Below are positions 9,268 through 19,008 of a stretch of DNA of 38,966 nucleotides, in pieces. The notes under the pieces were generated by a model that did not search any database, had not been told where the DNA came from, and worked only from the letters and a program-made list of their open reading frames with translations. The stretch's first letter is position 1. The number at the start of each line of letters is the position of its first letter. Origin of the DNA: Cymbomonas tetramitiformis (Eukaryota > Chlorophyta > Pyramimonadophyceae > Pyramimonadales > Pyramimonadaceae); NCBI GenBank assembly GCA_001247695.2, contig LGRX02012544.1, forward strand, positions 1-38,966, given 5' to 3'. Position numbers and translations under genes: made by a program.

Positions 9268-10159
9268 GTTATAGAAGGCACGTCAGACTACATGCTCTGG
9301 ACTGCGCCTCCGGCACAGTCCAGAGCATGTAGAATCGGTCATCTGAAATAATGATACGCTCAGAGGCAACGGTGCCGCGGGATCGAAAATTCAGGGTTTC
9401 GGCGTCAGGGTATTAATTTTCGTGGCCGCAAAAATGAAAATTTGCGCCCGGGGTCTTTTCAGACCTACAGATATGCTTCTAAGGAAGCGTAGTGGTAGGT
9501 CTATGCTGCTCAGTTATTGTTAACTAAGAAGAAGTGAGCCAATCCCGCAGATCGGGTGAGATTTGACTCGTTCACACCCCCAAACGCTTAATCGAGCATC
9601 CGCTATACCCCGACCGCCCGTGAGGTATATCGGATGAGCGCAATCGATGCGTACGAGTCTCAGCATCCCAAAACTGTTTTAACTTTGTTAATGCGGCTAG
9701 CGAGGCGAAAGTTATGAAGGCGAATCCCTTTGCGAATCCCTTTTTGCGTGAAAACGCACATCCCGCAACCGGGCGCGAGTTGCCCCCTTGAGTAGAATCT
9801 GAGAATGTTAAGAATGCGTTAGCGGATCCTCAGATTGTTGGTACCTACTTGGTACCAACAACCTTAGGAACATGTTTCAGTCCATGTGCATCCTTAGTAT
9901 CATGTTGTTTTGTGCAATATACACGGTCAAACAGGCAGTAAGACTCCTCCCGTAAGTTCTGCAAAAAAGCGATAAACGCTCACGCTGTGAAGAAAAACCA
10001 GAACGGGTAAATAAAAATAATCGAACGACTGAGATTTGCGATCTGCGATTTTCCGCGTTTCTGGGCCGTTCGCCAAAATCGAGCTCCGTTGCCTCAAAAG
10101 GGCCCGATTCGTATCACTATTTCAGATGAGCGTTTGTAGTCTGACGTGCCTTCTATAAC
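9268..10159. mobile_element. TA-flanked TIR element (Tc1/mariner-like, non-autonomous)
   Basis: Perfect 23-bp inverted repeats lie at 9268-9290 and 10137-10159 (GTTATAGAAGGCACGTCAGA..) and are flanked by TA at 9266-9267 and 10160-10161. Similarity between the two ends continues inward (TCATCTGAAATA.TGATACG .. GAGGCAACGG), but in the left end it is interrupted by a small hairpin at 9288-9332. There is no transposase ORF. A second perfect palindrome (TTGTTGGTACC, 5-nt loop, complement) lies at 9835-9861. The right end is only 146 bp from the start codon of the exonuclease-helicase gene, so the element probably contributes to that gene's promoter or leader. Confidence 0.75.
9288..9332. repeat. 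Perfect 17-bp-arm hairpin inserted in the left TIR
   Basis: Arms CTACATGCTCTGGACTG (9288-9304) and its exact complement (9316-9332) enclose an 11-nt loop. Bases 9307-9324 are identical to the sense strand of the segment at 8109-8126. Confidence 0.8.
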
Positions 10160-10305
10160 TACCTCATATCGGCAATAACGGATCAAAAAACGATCTCGAC
10201 ACAAACAACCGAAATTCGTTCAAGTTTTGTGAAGATGATCGGGGTGGAACTTAGTTTCCCTAACCTGATAGGGCAGGACGTATATTAAAGTTCGCGATAC
10301 CGGCA

Positions 10306-13300
10306 ATGTCGTCCCAGGCCCCTTACCATACCACCAAGAGCAGCGTCATGGAGGCGATGCAAAGCGTGGCGACCTCGCTTGAAAGGAACTCGGCGCTTGC
10401 ACTTTGCCTGGACTTCGAGTGGGACTCACACGCGAGTGAAAAGCCAATGCAGCTCCTACAAGTCGCTACAGAAGACGGCTGCATACACGTGTTTGATGCA
10501 AAGCACGTACCCGAGTTTCCAGCTTTGTTTAACAGACTGTTCTTGCAATCCTCGTCGATGGTCAAGGTGCTGCATGACGCGCGCGCAGACACACTGATGC
10601 TGCGAAGTAACCTCTCGGAAGGCTTCGCCTTTGCTCCGCTGTACGATACACAAGTCGCGCACGCGGTGCTGACGGGCCACCCGGAACGTAGCCTCGCTCA
10701 AGTGCTAAAACATTGGCTTGGCATCGACATAAAGAAGAGAACGAAGCGCGTCAATGATTTCTTGCGGACGCCAGGCAAATGGAGCGAGCGGCCGCTCCCC
10801 CAATATATAATCGATTACGCCGCAGAGGATGTGGTACACCTGCCCAGGCTGTACAGCACACAAATGGAGGAGGCGACATCGCGCGGGCTATGTCATGAAA
10901 TCTTGGTTCGATCCGAACTGCGTGCGAAGGGCCGCAACGCCTCACTCGCTGCGCAGAAGGAGACGTCCCGCGCTTTCAAGACCCATCTCGGCTTGCCTGA
11001 TGGCATGGATAAGGAGATATTGAGGGGCATGTTCACTGACTGGAAGGCGTCCGAGCTTGCGCGAGGGGAGTACCGTCACGGTACCTTCAATGATATTTTA
11101 CGAGTCTTCATGTACGCTGGCGTGGCGCGCACCAAGGGATCTGTCGTCGCTTTTGCGACTCCCGGTGCCCGTAAATTTGAAAAAAGCTTACTGCTAGCGG
11201 CTACGGCGCGTGTCGAGTCGAGTCGAGCTCAGATCGAAGCCGACAAAGGAGGCGTGGTCGTCACCTCGGCCTGCTTCCCTGAATCGACTCGCCCGAACGA
11301 GACGGCGGAGTGCCTGTTAGAGGTGCGCAACCAGGGCGCGGAGTCCGTCACACTGCGCGACGTGAAACTGCTGCGCGGCACCACCGGCTTCTCGCAGAAG
11401 CTCGCGGTGCCGCTGCCGGCGGAGCTGCCGCCCGGCGCGATGGTCACGCTGCGCCTGCAGTGCACGCCGCGCGTGGTTGGTATGTGTTACGACATTCTCA
11501 GTTTGACCTTCGACGGCGGCGCGGGCGGCGGCGGCAGCTTTATCATCGGCCGGTTCCTGAAGCTGAGCTGCGGCGATATGGACCTGCTGCACGATCTCGC
11601 ACCGACCTCCCCGTACGAGCGGCGCAGGCGCAAGCGGGCGCCGCCCGTCGACAAGACAACTTTGTACGACGCGCCGCCCAAAGAGGGCGATGGCGACACC
11701 ACTCAAAAGTTTGAGCCGCTCCAACCGTACCATATTCCGAAGTGGCTTAGGAGTAAGCTTGACGGGAGATTGGTTGAGGGACTGGAAGAGCTCGCGGAGC
11801 GCATGACCACAGCGCCGCCGAAAGAGGCGCTGAAGAGGTACGCGGAGTACTACCAGCGGCTCCTGTGGATGGAGGAGCATCAGCTGCACGCGGACCTCGC
11901 CGGCTTCGACCTCGTGGACGAGCTCGCCACGGAACTCGCCCCCCGCGGCCGCCTGCTCGCGGTGCACGTGCGGGGGCTCGCCGAGAAGCGGCCCTCCGTG
12001 CTGAAGGGGGACATCCTCCGGGTCAACCGCCTCAACGACCAGAGGCAGGTATGGCAAGGGCGCGCCGAGGAGATCGAGATGGAGGACGTGCTGCTCCACT
12101 TGGACCAGCGCTTCGTCTCCAGGTACGTGCGATCTCTGAACTAAGGGTTCTCGCACAGAGCTACGTCGTTTCTGCCATGCCGTGATAGACAGTGAGCTGT
12201 ATCCCTCCCCATGTTTGTCCGAAAAGAAGTGTCCTGCATAGGCGTTTCACTTTCTTGAGGCAGAGTTCTCTTCCACCTGGGTATGAGCGGGATGATCTTC
12301 TGGCGCTTGCCGCAGATACATCCGCGGTGAGAAGGTGGAGGTCCGCTTCGTGATGAACCGCACGCCGCTGCGCATCTTCCACCAGGGCCTTGCGGCGGCG
12401 AAGGCGCTTGGGGCGTATGTCCTCTTCCCGCCCGCGCGGCTCGCTGAAGTCGCCTTGCAGCCGCCGCGGTGCGAGGGGCTCGAGCTCCGCTTCTTCAACC
12501 GCGCCGTGGCAGCGAACGCGGCGCAGCGCGAGGCGGTGCGCCGCGTGCTGGATGGCGAGGCGCGGGAAGTGCCGTACATCCTCTTCGGCCCGCCGGGGAC
12601 AGGCAAGACCACCACCGTCGTGGAGATCATCTCGCAGTGCAGGCGGCTGCCGCGCCACCGAGACGGCCGCGGCTTCCGCACCCTAGTCTGCGCCCCCACC
12701 AACACCGCGGCGGACCTCCTCTGCAGCCGGATCGGCTGCAACGACCGCACGCAGATACTGCGGCACATGGCGTACTCGCGCGCCAAGAGCACCGTCCCGG
12801 AGGAGGTTCTGAAGGTCAGCAACTGGTCGGAGGCGCATCACGCGTTCGTCCAGCCCCCCCTGGAAGAGATCATGAGCAAGACCGTAAACGTTATGACGCT
12901 CAGCACCGCCGGCAAACTCACGAACATGGGCGTGCCCCGCGGCCACTTCGACATGATCGTGATCGACGAGGCGGGCCAGGCGCTAGAGCCGGAGGCGGCG
13001 GCGCCCGTGTGCACACTGCTGGGTGGTGACGGGCAGCTCGTGCTGGCGGGGGACCCGAAGCAGCTGGGGCCGGTGATTCACAGCACGCAAGCCAGCGCGC
13101 ACGGCCTCGCCAAGTCGCTGCTGGAGCGGTTGATGGAGCGGCCGCTGTACCAGCGCGACCCGGGCAGCAACTGCTACGAGCAGCTGGTGCTCACGAAGCT
13201 GGTGCAGAACTTCCGGTCGCACGAGGCGCTGCTGCGGGTGCCCAACCGCCTCTTCTACGAGGACGAGCTGCAGTGCTGCGCGGACGAGGCCCTCCGCAAC

Positions 13301-14464
13301 TACTGCTGCGGGCCAGAGTGCGCTGACCTGCTGCCCGCGCCCGGGGTCCCGCTGGTGTTCCACGGGATCGTGGGCAAGGACCAGCGGGAGGGCAACTCGC
13401 CCTCGTGGTTCAATGCGCACGAGTGCACCGTGGTGCTGGACTACATCAGGGCGCTGCAGCGGGTGCGGGGCAGGCCGGTGGCCTTCAAGGACATCGGCGT
13501 CATCACGCCGTACAATAAGCAGGCGCAGAAAATCACGCGGTTGCTGAAGGGTGCCGATCTGCCTTGTGGAGCGGATGGCATCAAGGTGCGTGACGCGGCC
13601 CAAGGTCTGATGTCTGTGGGGGTTGGCATCAAGGTGCGTGACGCGACCCAAGGGATGATGTCTGTGGGGGTTGGCATCAAGGTGGGTGACACGGCCCAAG
13701 GGCTGATGTCTGTGGGGGGTTGGCATCAAGGTGGGTGACACGGCCCAAGGTCTGACTGATCTCTGTGGGGGGGATGGCATCAAGGTGCGTGACACGGGGC
13801 AAATTGAGGTTGGCTAAGGGTGGCTGGTTCTGCCGTTGACGCACCGACGCCGATGATGGGTACGTGGCGGACTCCGTCGGGAAGCTCCATTTTCTGATCA
13901 CAGAAGTGAGAGTCGTGCAATTGTGGGGCGCCTGGATTGAGCGATGACCAGTGATGTGGTTCTGCCGGAAGATTGATGGTGAGCGCAGTTGTGGATTGCG
14001 TTGTGGATGGCGCTTGGTGGTTTCAGGTGGGGTCGACGGAGCTCTTCCAAGGACAGGAGCGCAAAGTCATCATTATTTCGACTGTGCGCAGCTCCGCTGA
14101 CGAGATAGGCTTCGATGTGAAGCACAACCTCGGCTTCCTGCAGAACCCGAAGCGCTTCAACGTGGCCACAACGCGCGCGTGCTCGTTGATGGTAATCATC
14201 GGCAACCCGGACATCCTCGTGACGGACGCACATTGGTCACAGCTGCTGCGGGAATGCATCCGATTGGGAGCGTATCAGGGCGTCAAGCCACCGACTACGG
14301 CATCTACAAAGTCAAGTGGGAGTGGTGGGGATGGCCAGCATGATCAACATAGTAGCAACGAGGACCGCCATGCGGATCAGCTTGCAGAGGACCTCGAGCA
14401 GCTAGTGCTCAGTGCAAGCGAAAGAGTACAGCAAGAGGGCTCGGAGATGCCCACCTGGGAGTGA
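10306..14464 (+). CDS. DEDDy 3'-5' exonuclease fused to MOV10/SDE3-type RNA helicase
   Basis: Predicted exons are 10306-12122, 12316-13585 and 14027-14464 (1174 residues). The junctions CAG|GTACGT..CAG and AAG|GTGCGT..CAG keep frame. Residues ~30-190 form an RNase D/EXD1-type exonuclease with all DEDDy residues: D36 and E38 (LDFEW), D95 (HDARAD), Y171 and D175 (YAAED). Residues ~340-610 match the beta-rich MOV10 N-terminal region. The SF1 helicase follows: Walker A GPPGTGKT at 697-704, DEAG at 823-826, GDPKQLGP, QNFRSH, ITPYNKQ, FQGQE, NVATTRA. The extreme C terminus is Ser/Gln-rich and disordered. MOV10/SDE3/Armitage proteins unwind RNA in silencing and retroelement control, and EXD1/Mut-7/Nibbler-type nucleases trim small RNAs. 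One protein doing both is inference from architecture. The exons are GC-rich, unlike their flanks. Confidence 0.9.
12123..12315 (+). other. Intron 1 of the exonuclease-helicase gene
   Basis: 193 bp, donor GTACGT and acceptor TTGCCGCAG. Splicing joins ..RFVS(R) to YIRGEKVEVRF and restores the conserved MOV10 sequence, whereas reading through hits TAA at 12142. Confidence 0.85.
13577..13805 (+). repeat. 48-bp tandem repeat carrying the splice donor of intron 2
   Basis: Five copies start at 13577, 13625, 13673, 13722 and 13776. Each contains GGCATCAAG|GTGCGTGA or GGCATCAAG|GTGGGTGA. The first donor (GT at 13586) joins in frame to exon 3 at 14027 and gives the family-typical IK-VGSTELFQGQE. Copies 2 and 3 are exactly one and two 48-bp units downstream and would add 16 or 32 residues in frame. 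Copies 4 and 5 would break the frame. Confidence 0.85.
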
Positions 14465-14544
14465 TGGCCAGGCCTGCAAGGGGTCCTCAGCAGGCCGAGC
14501 AAAACCTACCAATGGTAAGATATGCCATTATCCATAAGGCTACA

Positions 14545-14724
14545 TATATATGTTACGTTATGAGCGCGCCGCGCGCATATGAGCGCCGATTTTTAGCATG
14601 AGCGCGCCTGGCGCGCTTGTGCCAGAAACAGTTTAGCACAAGCGCGCTAATCGGCGCGCTTGTGATGATCATGAGCGCGCCTGGCGCGCTCATGCCAAAG
14701 CGCGCTCATAACATAACATATATA
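14545..14724. repeat. GCGCGC-rich foldback element
   Basis: Inverted arms TATATGTTACGTTATGAGCG.. (14545-14569) and GCGCGCTCATAACATAACAT.. (14700-14724) match with one mismatch and sit in a TATATA context. Two interior palindromes are variants of ATGAGCGCGCC-TGGCGCGCTCAT. It lies 80 bp after the helicase stop codon, so it may be within the 3' UTR. Confidence 0.75.
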
Positions 14725-16372
14725 TATATATATATTGCAGATAGGATGGTTGATCCCTAACATTGGCAGTGACTTCGTCAACCGTCGAGCTCCGACCAGT
14801 AGAACTCAGCTGCACTAAGATGACAGAGTATGAGCGCTCAGATGATCTCGTAGTAGGACGCAACCCAATGTGCTAGCAGCTTTAACTGCCATGTGGATTC
14901 TTCTCTGTCAGTGAGTGATGGTGAAGCGACATTGTTAAAACATGCCTTATTATAATGAGTAAGGAACACTCGTTATGCAACTGAAGTGTATAATCTGGTA
15001 TCCATAGCATGTAGTCACGGACCTGAACTTCATACCTGTGGTCAGATTGTAAGCGTATGTAAGGACAATACGTTGTGCTAACGTGGATCTTAGATAAGCT
15101 CACACATGTGCAGTGTTCGCCAATCCCGCAGCGACCGATCACGCCCCACCGATATTTACACCAAACCTGTTTTGCGTGGCTCAGACGAGCTCGACCGAAT
15201 TAACTCGATAAAACACGAAACTCGCATTTACGTTGTGAGGCTATAATTGTAGTTCGACCACTTTATACATACGTATAGTGGGATTATATATAATTATATA
15301 ATTATATCGATACATCGAAGAATAGCTTACCAGTGGTCGGAGAATCGTCGTCGGAAACCCGAAGAAATGACGTGATCGCATGTGTGGACGACCGTTATAA
15401 CGTTGTGCGTACATTGCCCAGCGACGTTTAGGACGAATGAATTTGACCTCGTCGAATGCCCGAATTGTTTCATGACACCCTAGGCTTTTCGACGAATCGC
15501 TCTTTAATTATGTGCGGAATAACGAGGGATAACGCGAAAAGTGTCATGCTGCGTATGTATAGATAATTGTCTCGTAATGAGCAGGGCTATCGAAATTGTG
15601 TGTAAAACGGATTGCCTCGTAACGAGAATTGTCGAATGCATGTGTATGGGAATTGCCCGGTTGGGGCGAACGAATGTATGGGTAGGAAAATTTTCCTCGT
15701 GATCGATGGAGGCTGATGGGAGTGTGTATACATCGAATCGCTTAGCAGATGACGAAGGCTGTGGGAAACGTGTGTTGATTGAGAGTGTCCCGGTGTTGCA
15801 GGGATACTATTCTATTATGTCTTTTTGGTTGATCCAACGAAACGAGATTTTTTTTTAATTATATACTGTACACTGAACGAAATGTCAGGTTAAGCTTTGT
15901 GTCCAAACTGTAAACTGATTTATGAGGCCGAAGACGTTTCCGTCTACACCTTTATCGATTGTCACAACACAACTCTGTGACCCGAAATGTACAAACCGAA
16001 TCTGTCATCATCTCTCGATTCGTCATCAATTCCAATCTCGATCTTGAATCACGTTTGTTCTGTCGAAACCTGACACGATGTCAGACTGTCATACGGACAC
16101 GATACCATACTGTCATACTGTCATCGTGTCATACTGTCATACTTTAATACTTGCAAATTTCTCGGAACTTCTATATTTCTCTGTCGAATCTTGACATGAT
16201 ATCAGACTGTCATACTGTCACGATGCCATACTGTCATACTGTCATCGTGTCATACTGTCATGCTTTCATACATGTCATAATTCTGCATCTCTCACGTCTC
16301 AGTTCATACTATCAGTCATACGCGTGACCCGTCACACTCGAGATATCACGGCCGTCGTGCCCACCGGCACAA
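14725..16372. other. No gene; possible LTR of the chromovirus with CATACTGTCAT tandem repeats
   Basis: AT-rich, no credible ORF. Two ~95-bp copies at about 16049-16149 and 16185-16277 each contain several CATACTGTCAT units and TCATCGTGTCATACTGTCAT. Because a polypurine tract of the - strand element sits at 16373-16381, the sequence immediately to its left (reading TGTGCCGGTGGGCAC on the - strand) could be that element's 3' LTR. No second LTR is present to confirm this. Confidence 0.4.
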
Positions 16373-16426
16373 CTCCCCCTTAGATATAGCCATCTCCTGA
16401 TGCGATTATCTATCTAAGTAACCTAA

Positions 16427-16565
16427 CCAGTCCTCGGGTTCTCTGGTTCCCGCCAGTCGCCCAGTCCTTGGGTTCTCTGGTTCCCGCCAGTCTTTGGGTT
16501 CTCTAGTTCCCGCCATTTCTTGGGTTCTCTGTGCCCGCCAGTTCTCGGGTTTGCTGGTTCCCATC
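16427..16565 (-). repeat. ~27-bp minisatellite downstream of the methyltransferase frame
   Basis: About five tandem variants of GGCGGGAACCAGAGAACCCA (- strand sense) lie between the methyltransferase stop and the polypurine tract. Confidence 0.8.
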
Positions 16566-16658
16566 TGTTGTACATCGCCATGAACATGACGGTTGTGGTA
16601 GGGATCCCGAGGTCCCGCCTCAAGGACGCTAACCCAAGGGAACCGCTTACCAGGATCT

Positions 16659-17468
16659 TCAGTCTTCAGTCTTCAGTCGCTGCTTGCCATTGAACTTCAG
16701 GTGCTGAAACAACTGCCGAAGGAGCAAACGGGGGATAGGGTACACTGTCGCCGCTGCTCCAGCACCTGGTTGAACAGGATGTGGACCTGATTGAGCTGTG
16801 TCTGGGTGTGTGCCGGAAGCCCATCTGCAGTCACAAGGGGTGGCCGCAGTACATCGCAGGATTGGTGTTGGAGGAGAACTATTGGTCCATATACAAGTGG
16901 GTTTCATATACCTCTCACCATACATGCAGTAGGTGCATACCAAGGGAGCTGGGAGCTGCTGCATGAAAGGTCTCAGTCGCAGCGCGTTGGGGTAACGCCT
17001 TCTGGGATTTTCAATGAACCAATGCGATGGCTGCAAGTACGAGATCACCTGTAGAGTACGCTGCACTATTGCATCCGCAGTCACAAGATCCGGAGGGGCG
17101 CCTGTGGTGCGGGCCTGGCTGTACTGAGTGCAAGGGGGGCTAGCCCATATGACATCAAAATAACCTGGTGGATACTGTTGATAATTCCACTGCAAGATGT
17201 CCGCCACGTGAATGGGCTGCCAGGCTGTTACTGAGTCCAAGGTGATAGCTTCTGCTGAGGGAAAGCACCGTAGAAACTCTCGCTCCACCGAACTTGTACC
17301 ACTGAACAATACCAATATGCGAGGTCCAAGTACCTTCAAGGCATCTGCTGACAACTCCGTGACCAAGGCCAGTGTCCCATCTTCCAGAGTCTCACGGTGC
17401 TCCCAGGGTAGAGGGCGTTCATTGTCACACTCCAAGGCCTCCAGGCTCCAGCAGTTCCAATTCATCAC
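16659..17468 (-). pseudogene. Cytosine-C5 DNA methyltransferase domain of the gypsy element
   Basis: The frame shows C5-methyltransferase motifs in order. Motif I is LVLFSGTSSVEREF (SAM binding). An acidic residue follows in ITLDSV, then VADILQW (motif III-like). Motif IV is FDVIWASPPCTQYSQAR with the Cys nucleophile, and motif VI is WFIENPRR with the catalytic Glu. YMKPTCIWTN sits in the motif VIII position, and VYPIPRLLLRQLF resembles motif X. The domain, about 225 residues, resembles compact phage/algal Dcm-like enzymes more than DNMT1 or DNMT3. All key residues are visible, so this domain could still fold, although it is separated from the upstream frame by a 1-nt shift around 17440. C5-methyltransferases captured by eukaryotic retrotransposons are known from published work. 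Here the enzyme follows a chromodomain, so self-methylation of insertion sites is a plausible but untested role. Confidence 0.75.
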
Positions 17469-17904
17469 ACGGGTTCGATATCAACTGGGCAAACAGCTGA
17501 CCTGCCTGGGCTGCCTTCCGTCCTCGCTGCTCTCTGCGCCTCGCTGCTTCATCACGAACCTGCGATTCCATCTGTAATCTGGTTGCTTCGAAGTCCCTTA
17601 GATGCTGACGAGGTGCTCCACGCTCCAACTTATCCCTGGTCCTCCACTGGTCATGGGCATTGGTGTACCCAGTCCATCTCACTTTCCACTCCTCTACCTC
17701 CTTACCCCGTACCACACGCACCCTGCGAGCTAGAATACGGTCCACATGTGCCTCTCGCTGTCCGTCAACCACCACCTCCTCGGGTATCGCAGGCGTGTCA
17801 CGGGCAGCAAAAGTACCCTGGCCACTGACGTAAGGCTTTAATCTATGCTGTGCAAAGACATCATGGATACGCCAATGGGGTGGAAGTTTCAGTATGTATG
17901 CCAC
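17425..17904 (-). pseudogene. Chromodomain region of the gypsy element
   Basis: The frame starts with the post-integrase module (VAYILKLPPHWRIHDVFAQHRLKPY), typical of Ty3/gypsy integrase C termini. A chromodomain follows: HVDRILARRVRV, then EEWKVRWTGYTNAHDQW. The conserved aromatic positions are visible (W in WKVRW, Y in GYTN, W in DQW). An Arg/Gln-rich helix and an acidic linker (NPCDELELLEPGG) lead to the methyltransferase. Chromodomains of chromoviruses direct integration to particular chromatin. The 5' end is out of frame with the integrase core by one base at about 17930. Confidence 0.75.
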
Positions 17905-18572
17905 CGGTGCCCCTCTATCAGCCTCCCGGCGAGCTCCATCTGTGCATCACTGAAAAACCGCTCCACCACTGGCAAGGGTCCATGCCATTTCTTACTCAGC
18001 TTCCTACATAGAGAGCGGTCCATCACCTTCTCTGTCAGGTGTTTGGCCTCTACCCACACCATGTCACCGACGGCGTACTGCCGCTGTGCGTGGCGCTCAT
18101 CAAATCGTTGCCGTTGCCGCTGCTGCGCCATCTCCAATCGCTGACGCGCGTCCCGCAGCTGCGAAGAAAACTTTGCTGCGAACTCATGAGCCGTGCCTAC
18201 CCCCCCAGTTCTTCGCCCAGCGTCTAACTTAGCGGCCTCCAGGAACATGTCCAGCTGCGACAAGGGTGACACGCCACAGCAAAGCTCAAAGGGTGTAAAA
18301 CCAGTGGACTTGCAGCGTGAATCGTTGCTGGCAAACTCCACGTTGGTGGCATAAAGGTCCCAATCAGCGGCGTTGACATCTACAAAAGAGCGAAGCATGT
18401 CCTCCACCACCCTGTTGGTGCCCTCCGCCTGGCCATCCGAGCGTGGGTTGTAGGGCGTGGTGCGCGCCACTTTTACACCCATGAGCCTCATGAGCTCCTG
18501 CCAGAACGCGTCTTGGAAGCGGGGGTCACGATCCGAGACAATTTTCATAGGGGCCCCATGCATCCGCCACAC
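17889..18572 (-). pseudogene. Integrase catalytic core, C-terminal half (gypsy)
   Basis: It contains the second and third DDE residues: Asp in MKIVSDRDPRF and Glu in YNPRSDGQAEGTNRVVED. The usual FW..L...G, T.YNP and SDGQ signatures are present, then a helical RQRLEMAQQRQRQ segment and GDMVWV. It is separated from the first half by a 1-base insertion in a T run (A run on the + strand at about 18579-18582), which creates the TGA that ends the preceding frame. Confidence 0.85.
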
Positions 18573-18576
18573 CGAA

Positions 18577-19008
18577 TCAAAATATAATTATACGCGCAAC
18601 TGTGGCTGCCGAGCTGTCTCCAAAGTTCATGGGCACAACGTGGACCATCTTGGACAACTTGCACGTGAACGCAACAAATGCGTCATTACCCCTCTCTGAC
18701 ACCGGTAGACCAGTGCCAAAGTCCACAGACACATCCTGCCACAGGCGTGAGGGGATCGTGTGGGGATTGAGCACACCATCTGGGAACCCAGGCCTCGGCT
18801 TCACTGACTGGCACACGGCACAAGAGGCCACCCAGTCACCAACATCCGCTTCCGCATTCTTCCACCAGAACCGCCGCAGCACTCTTTTCAGAGTTTTGTG
18901 CCTGCCCGTGTGGCCCGCGGACACGGATTCGTGCGCCTGTCTGATAACCACCTCTCGCAGGGGAGAATCCTCGCCCAAGACCAGCTGATAGCGGCCAGCA
19001 CAAGTCCT
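18577..19008 (-). pseudogene. Integrase zinc finger and start of catalytic core (gypsy)
   Basis: An H2C2 integrase-binding zinc finger (RQAHESVSAGH .. RFWW .. CAVCQ) is followed by WQDVSVDFGTGLP, which carries the first catalytic Asp. This frame is continuous with the Dam-like frame to its right except for one in-frame TAG at 19009-19011. Confidence 0.85.

Noticed and set aside
11310..12185. Arg/Ala/Pro-rich open frames in other frames over the exonuclease-helicase gene
   Set aside because: GC-rich exons leave shadow frames open; only the frame with conserved nuclease and helicase motifs is real.
12983..13795. Long - strand open frame with repeated THLDANPHRHH-type units
   Set aside because: It is antisense to the helicase exon and the 48-bp repeat; the repeats explain the periodic protein.
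14725..16372. Definite LTR for the methyltransferase element
   Set aside because: Only a polypurine tract and a plausible TG start are visible; without a second LTR or target duplication the boundaries cannot be supported.
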